Below are positions 17,596 through 28,968 of a DNA stretch of 64,000 nt, piece by piece. Under the pieces are notes generated by a model, which saw only the letters and a list, made by a program, of their open reading frames with translations, did not search any database and had not been told where the DNA came from. The stretch is from contig CANIVU010000013.1 of NCBI GenBank assembly GCA_947470805.1, positions 1 to 64,000 of the forward strand, written 5' to 3'. The translations under genes and the position numbers were made by a program. This DNA is from Acidobacteriota bacterium (GTDB lineage: Bacteria; Acidobacteriota; Terriglobia; Bryobacterales; Bryobacteraceae). How positions within the stretch are numbered: the first letter of the stretch is position 1; each line of letters starts with the position of its first letter.

Positions 17596-19074
17596 ATGGA
17601 AATCCCCAACCTCTCCCTCCCCGAGTACGTGATGGAACACTGGGCCGGCTACGGCGATAAGCCCGCCTTGATCGACGCCGCCACGGGCCGCGCGCTCACC
17701 TACGCCGCCCTCGGCGCCCAGGCCCGCGTTGTCGCCGCGAACCTCGCCGCGCGCGGCATGCGCACCGGCGACACCTTCTGCCTCTACGCGCCCAACTCGC
17801 TCGAATACCCCATCGCCTACTACGGCATCCAACTCGCCGGCGGCGTCCCCACCACCGCCAACCCGCTCTACAGCTACGAAGAGCTCACCAAACAGCTCGT
17901 CGATAGCCGCGCCACCGGCATCCTGACGGTGCCCGAATTCCTCGATAAAGCGCTCGGCGCCGCCGCCGAAGCGGGCATTGCCGAGGTCTTCGTCTTCGGC
18001 GAGGCACCCGGCGCGCTGCCATTTTCCCTCCTGCTCGCGGATGGCGCCCCGCCGGTGGCGAACCCCGCCGCCCCGCTCGCCGCACTGCCCTATTCGAGCG
18101 GCACCACCGGCACGGCCAAAGGCGTCATGCTGACCCACGCCAACATGATCGCCGCCATCATTCAGACCATCGCCTACGAGGACACCAACGCCCGCGACGT
18201 CACCATCGCCTTCCTCCCCTTCTTCCACATCTACGGCCAGCAGGTGATCCTCAACTGCGGCCTTCGCCAGGGCTCGACGCTGATTGTGATGTCCCGCTTC
18301 GACTTCGAAGGCTTCTGCCGCGCCGTCCAGCACTACCGCGTCACACGGCTCTACATCGTCCCGCCCATCGTGCTGGCGCTGGCGAAATCACCCACCGTGG
18401 CCAATTACGACTTCTCCTCAGTCCGGAACATCGTGGCCGGCGCCGCCCCGCTCGGCGCTGAGCTCACCCGTACCGCCAGCGAACGCATCGGCACGCTCGT
18501 CCGCCAGGGCTACGGCATGACGGAGACCGCCAGCATCATCTCCATCACTCCCACCGGCCACGAGCCGCCGCAACTGGACACGGTCGGCCTGCCCGTCCAC
18601 GGTTGCGAGACGAAACTCGTCGACGGCGAACTGCTCGTGCGCGGCCCACAGATCATGCAGGGCTACCTGAACCGCCCGGTGGAGACCGCCGAAATGCTCC
18701 TGCCCGACGGCTGGATGCGCACCGGCGACATCGCCGAACTCGATGACAACGGCTGGATCCGCATCGTTGATCGTTGCAAGGAGCTGATCAAGTACAAGGG
18801 CTGCCAGGTGCCGCCGGCCGAACTGGAGGCCCTACTCGTCAGCCATCCGGCGGTGGCCGACGCCGCCGTCATCGGCATCGCCGACGAAGAGGCCGGCGAG
18901 ATCCCCAAGGCCTTCGTCGTCCGCCGCGATGCCATCACCGCGGAAGAGCTCGCCCGGTTCGTCAATGAGCGCGTGGCGCCGTTCAAGAAAGTCCGCCAGT
19001 GGGAGTTCGTCGACGTCATCCCAAAATCCCCTTCGGGCAAGATCCTTCGCCGCCTTCTGCGCTCCAATTCGTAG
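17596..19074 (+). CDS. ANL-superfamily acyl-CoA ligase (4-coumarate-CoA-ligase-like)
   Basis: 492 residues. All core ANL motifs are present: the P-loop YSSGTTGTAKGVMLTH (about 168), YGMTETASI (about 308), the aspartate block GWMRTGDIAELDDNG, hinge IVDRCKELIKYKGCQVPPAE and catalytic lysine PKSPSGKILRR near the end. It should adenylate a carboxylic acid with ATP and transfer it to CoA; the profile is nearest aryl/4-coumarate ligases, but the acid cannot be read from sequence. The 138-bp upstream gap holds no clear signals beyond a TACATA five bases before the ATG, possibly another leaderless start. Confidence 0.88.
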   Translation: MEIPNLSLPEYVMEHWAGYGDKPALIDAATGRALTYAALGAQARVVAANLAARGMRTGDTFCLYAPNSLEYPIAYYGIQLAGGVPTTANPLYSYEELTKQLVDSRATGILTVPEFLDKALGAAAEAGIAEVFVFGEAPGALPFSLLLADGAPPVANPAAPLAALPYSSGTTGTAKGVMLTHANMIAAIIQTIAYEDTNARDVTIAFLPFFHIYGQQVILNCGLRQGSTLIVMSRFDFEGFCRAVQHYRVTRLYIVPPIVLALAKSPTVANYDFSSVRNIVAGAAPLGAELTRTASERIGTLVRQGYGMTETASIISITPTGHEPPQLDTVGLPVHGCETKLVDGELLVRGPQIMQGYLNRPVETAEMLLPDGWMRTGDIAELDDNGWIRIVDRCKELIKYKGCQVPPAELEALLVSHPAVADAAVIGIADEEAGEIPKAFVVRRDAITAEELARFVNERVAPFKKVRQWEFVDVIPKSPSGKILRRLLRSNS

Positions 19075-19086
19075 ACAATCAGTTGT

Positions 19087-22236
<3,150 letters not shown>

Positions 22237-22269
22237 CCGGGGAGGTTGCAGCGGGGATGGGTTCGTTTT

Positions 22270-22293
22270 GGGGACAGGCTGAAGCCAGTCCCC
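22270..22293. terminator. GC-rich near-perfect palindrome after the BNR gene
   Basis: GGGGAC-A-GGCT (22270-22280) pairs with AGCC-A-GTCCCC (22283-22293); only one A-A pair interrupts a ten-pair stem. It lies between the convergent BNR gene (ends 22236) and PAS gene (ends 22326). TTTT precedes the stem on the plus strand, which is A-rich tailing on the minus-strand side. It can end transcription and also looks like a dispersed REP-type palindrome. Confidence 0.5.
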
Positions 22294-22325
22294 GGAGGGG
22301 GCTGCGGCTGCGTGGGGGGATTCTG

Positions 22326-23558
22326 CTACGGCGCTGGTTGGGAGGTTGCGGCATCGAGCAACGATTGCAGGGGCTGCGGCCCCTTCGGCGGGAGAACGTG
22401 GGCGACCAGAATGATGGTTCCGGGTTCGCCTTGCGGGGTGAGCAGGACGCGGAGGTATTGGACTTCGAGCGAGCGGGAGGCGAAGGTCTCGCGGTCGGTC
22501 AGTTCCAGAACTTTGATGCGGCGTCCTAGCATGGCGGCGCTGAGCACCGCGCTCTGTTGCGCGGCGCCGAGGCCGGCCTCCCCGTTGGCTGCCATGAATC
22601 TGCGGGCGGCTCCGTTTTCATACTCCAGTTCGCCTTCGGCGCTGAAGACCCACACCGGGTCCCGGAGAACGGCGAAGATGTCCCGATACTGCGTTTCCAT
22701 TTCGGCGACAACGACTCCGGTGGATTCACGAATGCGCTGGGCGGAGTGGATGCGATTGGCGTTCCAGACGATCATGGCGAACATGCTGCCGGCGCTCATC
22801 AGCACGTGGAGCAGAAGCCCCAGATCGGGCTGCAACAGACCGGCTCGCTGGGCCTGGTGCCGGAGGATGGCCAGCAGAACGGGGATGAGAAAAGCGAGCG
22901 GGAACATGACGCGAGCCGCTTCGGCCTCCGGGCCGCGCTGGGCCAGCACTTTCAACACGCCAGGAGCCCGGGTAGCGGTGGAAAGGATATAGGCGATTGC
23001 CGTGAGGATGGCGAGCGGAATGAGATCGACACGCAGCAGAGACGGCACCGGCGACATGGCTGCGCGGGAGAGCAGGAGGGAGATCCAGCAAGAACTGAGA
23101 TAAGTACAGACGAGAGCGGTGAGGACGGCATCGACCCGGACGTGGGGCAGGCGCTGCTTACTGACGAGACTGAGGCCGATGGCGAGGTAGCAGATTCCGA
23201 TCGGGTGGCCGCCGACAATGAGCGACGCGCCGACGATAATCAGGCAGACGCGCGAGGTCTGGACCACGGCCCGGACGGAGCGGCTGTGGGCTTCCAACCG
23301 CGACATGCGAACGGCGAAGCCAATGAAAATGAGGCCCAGCGCTTCTTCGGGCGAGACCCAGAGCACGGCGATGGCTCCGCCCGTCTGGCCGGTCCAGCCG
23401 CTGAGTAGTGAGAGGATTCCGAGCGCAATAGCCAGGAAGCAGCTGACCCGCAGCGTGAGAGCGGGCCAGTAACGGGCAGTACCATCGCGATTGACGACTG
23501 AATGCACTTGTCCACAGATCGGCGCGTTTTCGGGAAGTCTGAGGGAAATGCCAGGCAT
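22326..23558 (-). CDS. Multi-pass membrane protein with C-terminal PAS-like domain
   Basis: 410 residues. About eight hydrophobic segments span residues 30-265, followed by a short coiled segment (AQRIRESTGVVVAEMETQYR) and a PAS-like domain (about 285-395: IFAVLRDPVWVFSAEGELEY, then ENGAARRFMAANGEA). No histidine-kinase, GGDEF or other output domain follows. It may be a sensor that signals through a partner, or a shortened kinase. It starts three bases after the stop of the upstream lipoprotein gene, so they are coexpressed. Confidence 0.7.
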   Translation of the reverse strand: MPGISLRLPENAPICGQVHSVVNRDGTARYWPALTLRVSCFLAIALGILSLLSGWTGQTGGAIAVLWVSPEEALGLIFIGFAVRMSRLEAHSRSVRAVVQTSRVCLIIVGASLIVGGHPIGICYLAIGLSLVSKQRLPHVRVDAVLTALVCTYLSSCWISLLLSRAAMSPVPSLLRVDLIPLAILTAIAYILSTATRAPGVLKVLAQRGPEAEAARVMFPLAFLIPVLLAILRHQAQRAGLLQPDLGLLLHVLMSAGSMFAMIVWNANRIHSAQRIRESTGVVVAEMETQYRDIFAVLRDPVWVFSAEGELEYENGAARRFMAANGEAGLGAAQQSAVLSAAMLGRRIKVLELTDRETFASRSLEVQYLRVLLTPQGEPGTIILVAHVLPPKGPQPLQSLLDAATSQPAP

Positions 23559-23561
23559 GAT

Positions 23562-24095
23562 CTACATTCGGCGGCGGCGCATGCCGGGAACGAAGCCGCT
23601 GTTGCGGATGTGAATGCGGATGCGGCAAAGGTCGACGTCGGCGGCGAGGCAGGCGTGATCGACACTGACGCGGAGCCGGCCGGCGACGACTTCGCTTTGG
23701 CTGCGAGTTTGAATAGCGAGGGCGAGGCCGGGCGGCACGTCCATGTTCAGCCGGGAGAAGACGGTGGCGGAGGCCAGGGCCATCTCGTGTTTGATGGCGT
23801 GGCCGGATTCCGCGCGGCGGTAGTGGCCTTCGAGCAGTACACCTTCGAGCCCATTTTCATTGGTCGGCGGGGCGTAGGCGGTGACGGTGATATCGCGCCA
23901 TTCTGATTTGGTGGCGGCGGCGGTGGTGCGGCAGGCGTAGCCGCCGTCTCGAACACCGTCTTCGGTAGAGACGCCCTGGTCCCGCAAGGCCTCGCAAACC
24001 CCCTTGGCCCCGCGGCTAAGCGTGGTCTCTTCCTGGCACCCCAGCAGCAGGACCGCCAGAGACACAGCAAGCGTAGATCCGCAGTTCAGCGGCAA
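23562..24095 (-). CDS. Small lipoprotein of unknown function
   Basis: About 177 residues. I chose the TTG at 24095 because GGAGGAGG lies eight bases upstream; a longer frame from a TTG at 24131 lacks a ribosome site. The N-terminus (PLNCGSTLAVSLAVLLLGCQE) is a lipoprotein signal with lipobox LLGC, so it is probably membrane-anchored. The rest has predicted strands and ends with a basic tail GMRRRRM. I recognise no family. It is coupled to the PAS membrane protein downstream. Confidence 0.6.
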   Translation of the reverse strand: MPLNCGSTLAVSLAVLLLGCQEETTLSRGAKGVCEALRDQGVSTEDGVRDGGYACRTTAAATKSEWRDITVTAYAPPTNENGLEGVLLEGHYRRAESGHAIKHEMALASATVFSRLNMDVPPGLALAIQTRSQSEVVAGRLRVSVDHACLAADVDLCRIRIHIRNSGFVPGMRRRRM

Positions 24096-24223
24096 GCTGA
24101 CACCCTCCTCCAACTCGAACCCGACGGTCAATCAAAACTTGTTTGTATGACCAAATCGTCGCATGAAGGGCGACATTTTGACATGCGGCGGACGCACTAG
24201 CGCCCTTAGTTGTGAAGGGGTAT

Positions 24224-25462
24224 TTACGCCTTCACGTCGTAGCACCAGAGGCAGCCGAGATCGCGAATATACATGCGGCCGTTGGCGATGACGGGGTAGC
24301 TCCAGGCGCGTTCGCGGGCATCGCGGCGACGGGGCGGGCTGGGGGGCGTAAAGCGGCCCTTTTCGCGGTAGCCGGCGGTGGTGGCTTCCACTAAGGCCAC
24401 TTCGCCGGATTCGGAGTGGTAATAGAGATTTCCGTCGGCAAGCATGACGGCGCCAGGGCCGAAGGCGGCTTCCTGCCAGTGAATTTTACCGGTGAGGAAG
24501 TCGGCGGCGACGGGGCCTTGCTGGTTCGTTCCGTACAAAACGTCGCCGTGGAGGATCTGGCCGCCGAGGGTGTTGGGCATGTCTCGACCGAGGTAGATCT
24601 GTTCGGCCGAGACGCTGGCGCCGTTGGCGGTGAGTTGGATGAGACCGCCGTTGAAGCGGCGGGCGTTGGTGGAATAAATGTAATTGCCTTTGGCGATGGG
24701 GGAGGCGATGTTGGCGGGACCTCCGGCGGTGCCGGTGTAGCGCCAGAGGAAGGCGCCGGTCTTGGCGTCGACGCCGACGACACCTTTATCGAGGAATTGG
24801 ACGTACTGGCGGCGGCCGGCGGCTTCGGTGACGATGGCGGTGGAGTAGGCGGCTTTGTCGCCGCCGGGGATGGCGGATTTCCAAATGGTCGCGCCGGTCT
24901 TTTTGTCGATGGCGGCCATGGTGGCGGTGGGGCCGCCGGGGGTGATGACGAGGGTATCGCCGTCGATCAGGGGCGATTCGGCGTAGCCCCAGGTGCCGGG
25001 GGTGCCGGCGAAATCGGCACGGGCGCTTTTGCGCCAAATCACCTCGCCCGAGTCGGCGCGGAGGGCAGCGAGGTCGCCATCGGAGGAGAAGGCGTAGAGG
25101 GTGGCGCCGTCGATGGCGGGCGTGGAGCGGGCCATGGGGTAGGGTGGCTGCTGGTTGGGATTGCCGACACCTCCGAGGTGGGCGCTCCATTGGGGTTCGC
25201 CTGTTTTGAGCGAGAGGGCCTGAACGAATTCGTCGTCGAGGCTGTGGTTGCTGATGGCGTAGATGAACTTCGATGTGACGGCGACGGTGCCGTAGCCATC
25301 GCCGATGTCGGGCTGGCGCCAGAGGAGTTTGGGGCCGTCCTTGGGCCACTGTTTGAGGAGGCCGGTTTCGGTGGAGATGCCGGTGCGGGCGGGGCCGCGG
25401 AACTGGGTCCAATCGGCGGCGAGCGCGGGGAGAGTGGAGGCGAGGAAGAGGCGGCGGCGCAT
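24224..25462 (-). CDS. PQQ-like (BamB-type) secreted beta-propeller protein
   Basis: 412 residues from the ATG at 25462 (MRRRLFLASTLPALAADWTQ, Tat/Sec leader). PQQ-like repeat motifs recur: LYAFSSDGDLAALRADSGEV, TMAAIDKKTGATIWKS, VGVDAKTGAFLWRY and ADFLTGKIHWQE, and WTQFRGPARTGIS is the usual opening of these acidobacterial and planctomycete proteins. There are no quinoprotein-dehydrogenase catalytic motifs, so a binding or scaffolding role is more likely than PQQ enzymology. It is the last gene of the redox operon, 38 bp after the FAD oxidoreductase. Confidence 0.85.
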   Translation of the reverse strand: MRRRLFLASTLPALAADWTQFRGPARTGISTETGLLKQWPKDGPKLLWRQPDIGDGYGTVAVTSKFIYAISNHSLDDEFVQALSLKTGEPQWSAHLGGVGNPNQQPPYPMARSTPAIDGATLYAFSSDGDLAALRADSGEVIWRKSARADFAGTPGTWGYAESPLIDGDTLVITPGGPTATMAAIDKKTGATIWKSAIPGGDKAAYSTAIVTEAAGRRQYVQFLDKGVVGVDAKTGAFLWRYTGTAGGPANIASPIAKGNYIYSTNARRFNGGLIQLTANGASVSAEQIYLGRDMPNTLGGQILHGDVLYGTNQQGPVAADFLTGKIHWQEAAFGPGAVMLADGNLYYHSESGEVALVEATTAGYREKGRFTPPSPPRRRDARERAWSYPVIANGRMYIRDLGCLWCYDVKA

Positions 25463-25500
25463 AGTTGTGACCCTACTCAATGTACTCGGATCGGGAGGGC

Positions 25501-27150
25501 TTACTGCTTTTGTTTGCGGGCCCAGGGGGCTTTCGTTCTGGGGCGGATAGGGTCGTGGGTGGCGCGGATTTTGGCTAGCGCCTTGTTTTGGATTTCGAGC
25601 CCTTGTTCGAAGATGCCGCCTTCGGCGATGAGTATCTTTTGCAGTTCGGGGATGTTTATGTTTTGAACGCTGGTTCCTTTGGCGATCGCCTGGGCGGCGG
25701 CGATGCCGGCGGCGTGGCCGAGGATCATGTATTGCGGCTCCATGCGCATGGACGAATAGACGACGTGGCTGGCGGAGAAGCAGACGGGGACTAGCAAATT
25801 TTCTGCCTCGCTGGCTTTGGGCGTTAAGACCCGGTAGGGGATTTGATAGGGCTTTACGGGGACTTCCATGTTGCCTTCGTTCAGAACGATCCCGGCAGGC
25901 GTGGCGTAGCGCTGGACGTTGTGGGAGTCCGAGTTGTAGCTGCCCATGCCGATCGCGTCGGGTTTGGTGAGTTCGGTTTGCAGGTCCTTTTGCGTGGCGA
26001 CGAAATCGCCCACCATGCGGCGGGCTTCGCGGACGTAGAGCTGGTTGGGCCAGTTATTGGTGTCGGTGAATTCGTCCTTGGCCAGGCCCCATTCACTCCA
26101 TTCGGCGCGGGTTTGCGGGTCGACTTGCGGATCGTTGGCGAGGAAGTAGTAGAGGCCTTGCTGGTAATCGATGTGGTCCTGCCAGATGCGGGCGCGAATG
26201 GCGTAGGAGCCCTCGGGGTAATCGTAGTTTTTGCCGATGTAATCGGTGGAGAAGCCGCCGCGGTTGTTGAGGTCCGCTTTGCCGTTGGGGATGACGCGGA
26301 TGAGGCCGACTTCGTTGACCGTGAGCGGGCGGCCGGTGTAATCGGCGGTGGCCTTCAGGTAGCGGGCGAGGAGGGCGTAGCGGTTGGGATCGTAGTTGGC
26401 CGGCTTGGGCCAGGGGACGCGGTTCTCTTTGACCTTGGTGGCGATGACGCGGAAGTTGTAGGCCTGGATGCGCTTGTCGGCTTCGCCGGGCGTGCCGCGA
26501 GGGGCGGGGGAGATTTCGGGGAGGAGTTTGCCGCTGGCGTCGTAGGCGTTGATGTCGGTGGGGAAGTTGTGATTTTCGGTGTGATCCTGGATGCCGGCGA
26601 GCGATTCGCCGTACTGCGCGCGGCCTTCGCGGCCGTAGGTGTAGCTGACGCCGGCCTGGGCCATGAGGTCACCTTCATAGGAGCAGTCGGCGAAGATCTT
26701 GCCTTCGAATCGGGCGCCGTTTTCGGTCTTGATGGCGGTGATGCGGCGGCCTTGTTTTTCGACGCCGTTTTTTTCGACGAGGCGGTGACCGGTGAGGAGG
26801 GTGACCTTGGCATCGGCGAGCATCTGGCGCATGACCTGTTCACCGGCGCCGGGTTCGGGCATCCAGGCGAGTTGCTGGAGGTGGCGATCGACTTGATAGT
26901 GGCGGCCGGCGCGCCAGTAGAATTCCAGCGCCATGCCGCCGATGACTTCGATCTTGCCGACATCGGTGCCGGAGAGGCCGCCGGTGACCATGCCGCCGAC
27001 GTGCTGGCCGGGTTCCAGGAGGACGGTGGAAAGGCCGCGGCGGGCGCCGGAGATGGCGGTCATGACGCCGCCGGCGGTGCCTCCGTAAACGACGAGATCG
27101 TAGCTGTAGGCGGAACCGGCGAGGGCGGCGAGGAGGAGGAGCGTTTTCAT
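25501..27150 (-). CDS. Secreted FAD-dependent oxidoreductase
   Basis: 549 residues. Signal peptide MKTLLLLAALAGSAYS is followed by the dinucleotide-binding motif LVVYGGTAGGVMTAISGARR and VLLEPGQHVGGMVTGGL, typical of the FAD_oxidored family. KIFADCSYEGDLMAQAGVSY and the C-terminal MEPQYMILGHAAGIAAAQAI complete the FAD fold. Substrates for this family are generally unknown. The ATG at 27150 overlaps the stop of the upstream amidase gene by ATGA, showing translational coupling. Confidence 0.88.
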   Translation of the reverse strand: MKTLLLLAALAGSAYSYDLVVYGGTAGGVMTAISGARRGLSTVLLEPGQHVGGMVTGGLSGTDVGKIEVIGGMALEFYWRAGRHYQVDRHLQQLAWMPEPGAGEQVMRQMLADAKVTLLTGHRLVEKNGVEKQGRRITAIKTENGARFEGKIFADCSYEGDLMAQAGVSYTYGREGRAQYGESLAGIQDHTENHNFPTDINAYDASGKLLPEISPAPRGTPGEADKRIQAYNFRVIATKVKENRVPWPKPANYDPNRYALLARYLKATADYTGRPLTVNEVGLIRVIPNGKADLNNRGGFSTDYIGKNYDYPEGSYAIRARIWQDHIDYQQGLYYFLANDPQVDPQTRAEWSEWGLAKDEFTDTNNWPNQLYVREARRMVGDFVATQKDLQTELTKPDAIGMGSYNSDSHNVQRYATPAGIVLNEGNMEVPVKPYQIPYRVLTPKASEAENLLVPVCFSASHVVYSSMRMEPQYMILGHAAGIAAAQAIAKGTSVQNINIPELQKILIAEGGIFEQGLEIQNKALAKIRATHDPIRPRTKAPWARKQKQ

Positions 27151-28148
27151 TGGCGTTTGCGGATGGACGAGCGGGGGATGACCAGGGCCATGGAGCCGCG
27201 GGCGGTTACCACTTCGTACTTCCCTTGAAAGGCTATCAACAAATGGGCGGCCCATTCTTCGAGGCCGTGATCGGTCATGAGCTGTTGGACCATGTCCGTC
27301 GTCGCCATTTCGAGGGCGCGGTCGAGGGAGCTTTGGAATTCGGCTTGCGAGCCGATGCTGATGATGGCCTCCGGCGTTTCGACGCGGGGGCCGGTGAGCT
27401 TGGCGGCTTTGCGGATGGCGACGGAGAACTCGACATCCATGGAGGTTTCGACGCCATTGCCGGTGGGCTCGCCATCGCCTTGGAGGGCGTGGCCGTCGCC
27501 CAGGAAAAGCATGGCGCCGGGGTGAGAGACAGGGAGGACGACGGTTGCGCCTTCACCGATGCGGTTGTAATCGAGATTGCCGCCGTAAGAACCGCTGGGG
27601 CTGGAGGTGGGGGCGAAGTCGCCGGCCGGGGCGACGCCGACGCAGCCGAGCATGGGCTTGGCCGGGAACTCCAGGACGATGGCCTTGCTGCCGGGTTCGC
27701 GGAGACGGACGATGTTTTTCGCGAGGTCGAGATCCCAGGGGACGTAGTGGGCGAAGCCTTTGCGGACGGCGTCCATTTTGTAGTTGGGCGGGTAGGTCTT
27801 TTCGATGTAGTCCGGCGTCATGGCGAAGAGGCCGAGACGATAGCTGGAGTAGCCCCAGTTCCGGTTGAGGCGCATCTTGTGGAAGGTGATGGCAACGGCG
27901 TCACCGGGTTCGGCGCCTTCGACGTAGAAGGGCCCGGTGAGCGGGTTGGGGCCGCCGGATTGCTCTTTGCCTTCGAAGTCCTTGCCGGAGGAGTCGAGGG
28001 TTTTGGTGGTTACCTTTTCGCCGGGTTTGATGCGCTGTTTGACGGGGTGTTTGTGGAAGAACGTCCGGTAGTATTCTTCGGCCGGGAGGGCGAGCGTTAG
28101 GAGGAGGAAGAGAGCGATGGTTTTGGGCACGATGGGACCGCCCACCAA
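27147..28148 (-). CDS. Secreted acetamidase/formamidase family protein
   Basis: Up to 333 residues. The start is uncertain: TTG at 28148, GTG at 28145, or GTG at 28130, which begins VPKTIALFLLLTLALPAEEY as a signal peptide. The core has FmdA/AmdA features: GPFYVEGAEPGDAVAITFH, GCVGVAPAGDF, GGNLDYNRIGEGATVVLPV and LFLGDGHALQGDGE. The family hydrolyses short amides to ammonia and the acid. A secreted form inside a redox operon is unusual. Its stop overlaps the FAD oxidoreductase start. Confidence 0.85.
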   Translation of the reverse strand: MVGGPIVPKTIALFLLLTLALPAEEYYRTFFHKHPVKQRIKPGEKVTTKTLDSSGKDFEGKEQSGGPNPLTGPFYVEGAEPGDAVAITFHKMRLNRNWGYSSYRLGLFAMTPDYIEKTYPPNYKMDAVRKGFAHYVPWDLDLAKNIVRLREPGSKAIVLEFPAKPMLGCVGVAPAGDFAPTSSPSGSYGGNLDYNRIGEGATVVLPVSHPGAMLFLGDGHALQGDGEPTGNGVETSMDVEFSVAIRKAAKLTGPRVETPEAIISIGSQAEFQSSLDRALEMATTDMVQQLMTDHGLEEWAAHLLIAFQGKYEVVTARGSMALVIPRSSIRKRQ

Positions 28149-28149
28149 T

Positions 28150-28920
28150 TTAGCGCCTTCTGGGGTCGATGTAGGTGATGGTTTGTTGAAGGAGGGGCTG
28201 GTTGGCGCGGCGGACTCTCAACGTGACGACGAGTTCTTTTTCGTTCGGGCGGAGGGTGAGTTCGCCGGTGGGCTGGTATTGGTCGAGGATGTCCAGTTGT
28301 TCCTGGTTGACGGTGAGGGTGGCGGATTGGAGCCGGTCGGTTGGGATGGGACCGAATTCACGCCATTGGAGACGGACGGCGCCTTTGGTGGATTGGAGGT
28401 TGAGGGTGACATGGGGGAGGGGGGCGTCCTCGACCGAGGCCGAGACGGGCCAGAAGGAGGCGGCGAGGAGGAGGACGAGGGTGGCGGCGAGGACGGGCCA
28501 CCAGTTTCTGGTTTGTGGCTGTGGTTGCGGTTGGGGTTGTTTCGATTCGGGTGGCGGGGTTCGCTTTGGGACTTTGGGCGTTTCGGAACGGAACGTGGCG
28601 GAGGTGGGAGTGGGATGGTCGCCGGTCCAGATGAGGGCGCTGGCGCGGTGGATCGTAATGGGGGCGATGGCGATGTGGAGGCCACCGGTATCGACATGTT
28701 TGGGGAGGCGACGGTGGATGGACCAGAGGCCGATGGCGTGGGGCTCGATAGTCTCGGAGAATCCGGTGATTTCGGGGCCGTTGGGGCCGGACGTACCGAG
28801 GAGGGATCCGGAGCGTGACTCGCCTTCGCCGGGTTTAGCTGTGAAGGTCTGGAAGGCCAACTGGCAGAGTTGGGACTGGACGTCGGGGGCGAGCACGGGA
28901 GTGGGGAGAGTGGCTGTCAA
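28150..28920 (-). CDS. Single-pass membrane protein with proline/glutamine linker, unknown function
   Basis: 256 residues from a TTG at 28920 that has GGAGGAA seven bases upstream. The N-terminal ~130 residues are soluble (cytoplasmic if the topology is as inferred), then a PQPQPQPQ linker, one TM helix (WWPVLAATLVLLLAASFWPV, about 145-165) and a strand-rich outer domain (VTLNLQSTKGAVRLQWREF). The N-terminal part (GSLLGTSGPNGPEITGFSE) recalls JAB/RadC-like bacterial fragments, but no catalytic motif is visible. It sits between the GMC and amidase genes in the operon, one base before the amidase TTG. Confidence 0.6.
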   Translation of the reverse strand: MTATLPTPVLAPDVQSQLCQLAFQTFTAKPGEGESRSGSLLGTSGPNGPEITGFSETIEPHAIGLWSIHRRLPKHVDTGGLHIAIAPITIHRASALIWTGDHPTPTSATFRSETPKVPKRTPPPESKQPQPQPQPQTRNWWPVLAATLVLLLAASFWPVSASVEDAPLPHVTLNLQSTKGAVRLQWREFGPIPTDRLQSATLTVNQEQLDILDQYQPTGELTLRPNEKELVVTLRVRRANQPLLQQTITYIDPRRR

Positions 28921-28968
28921 CGGGATATTCCTCCGCGGGGAGGAAGAGCATGTTGGATGCCAAACGGT

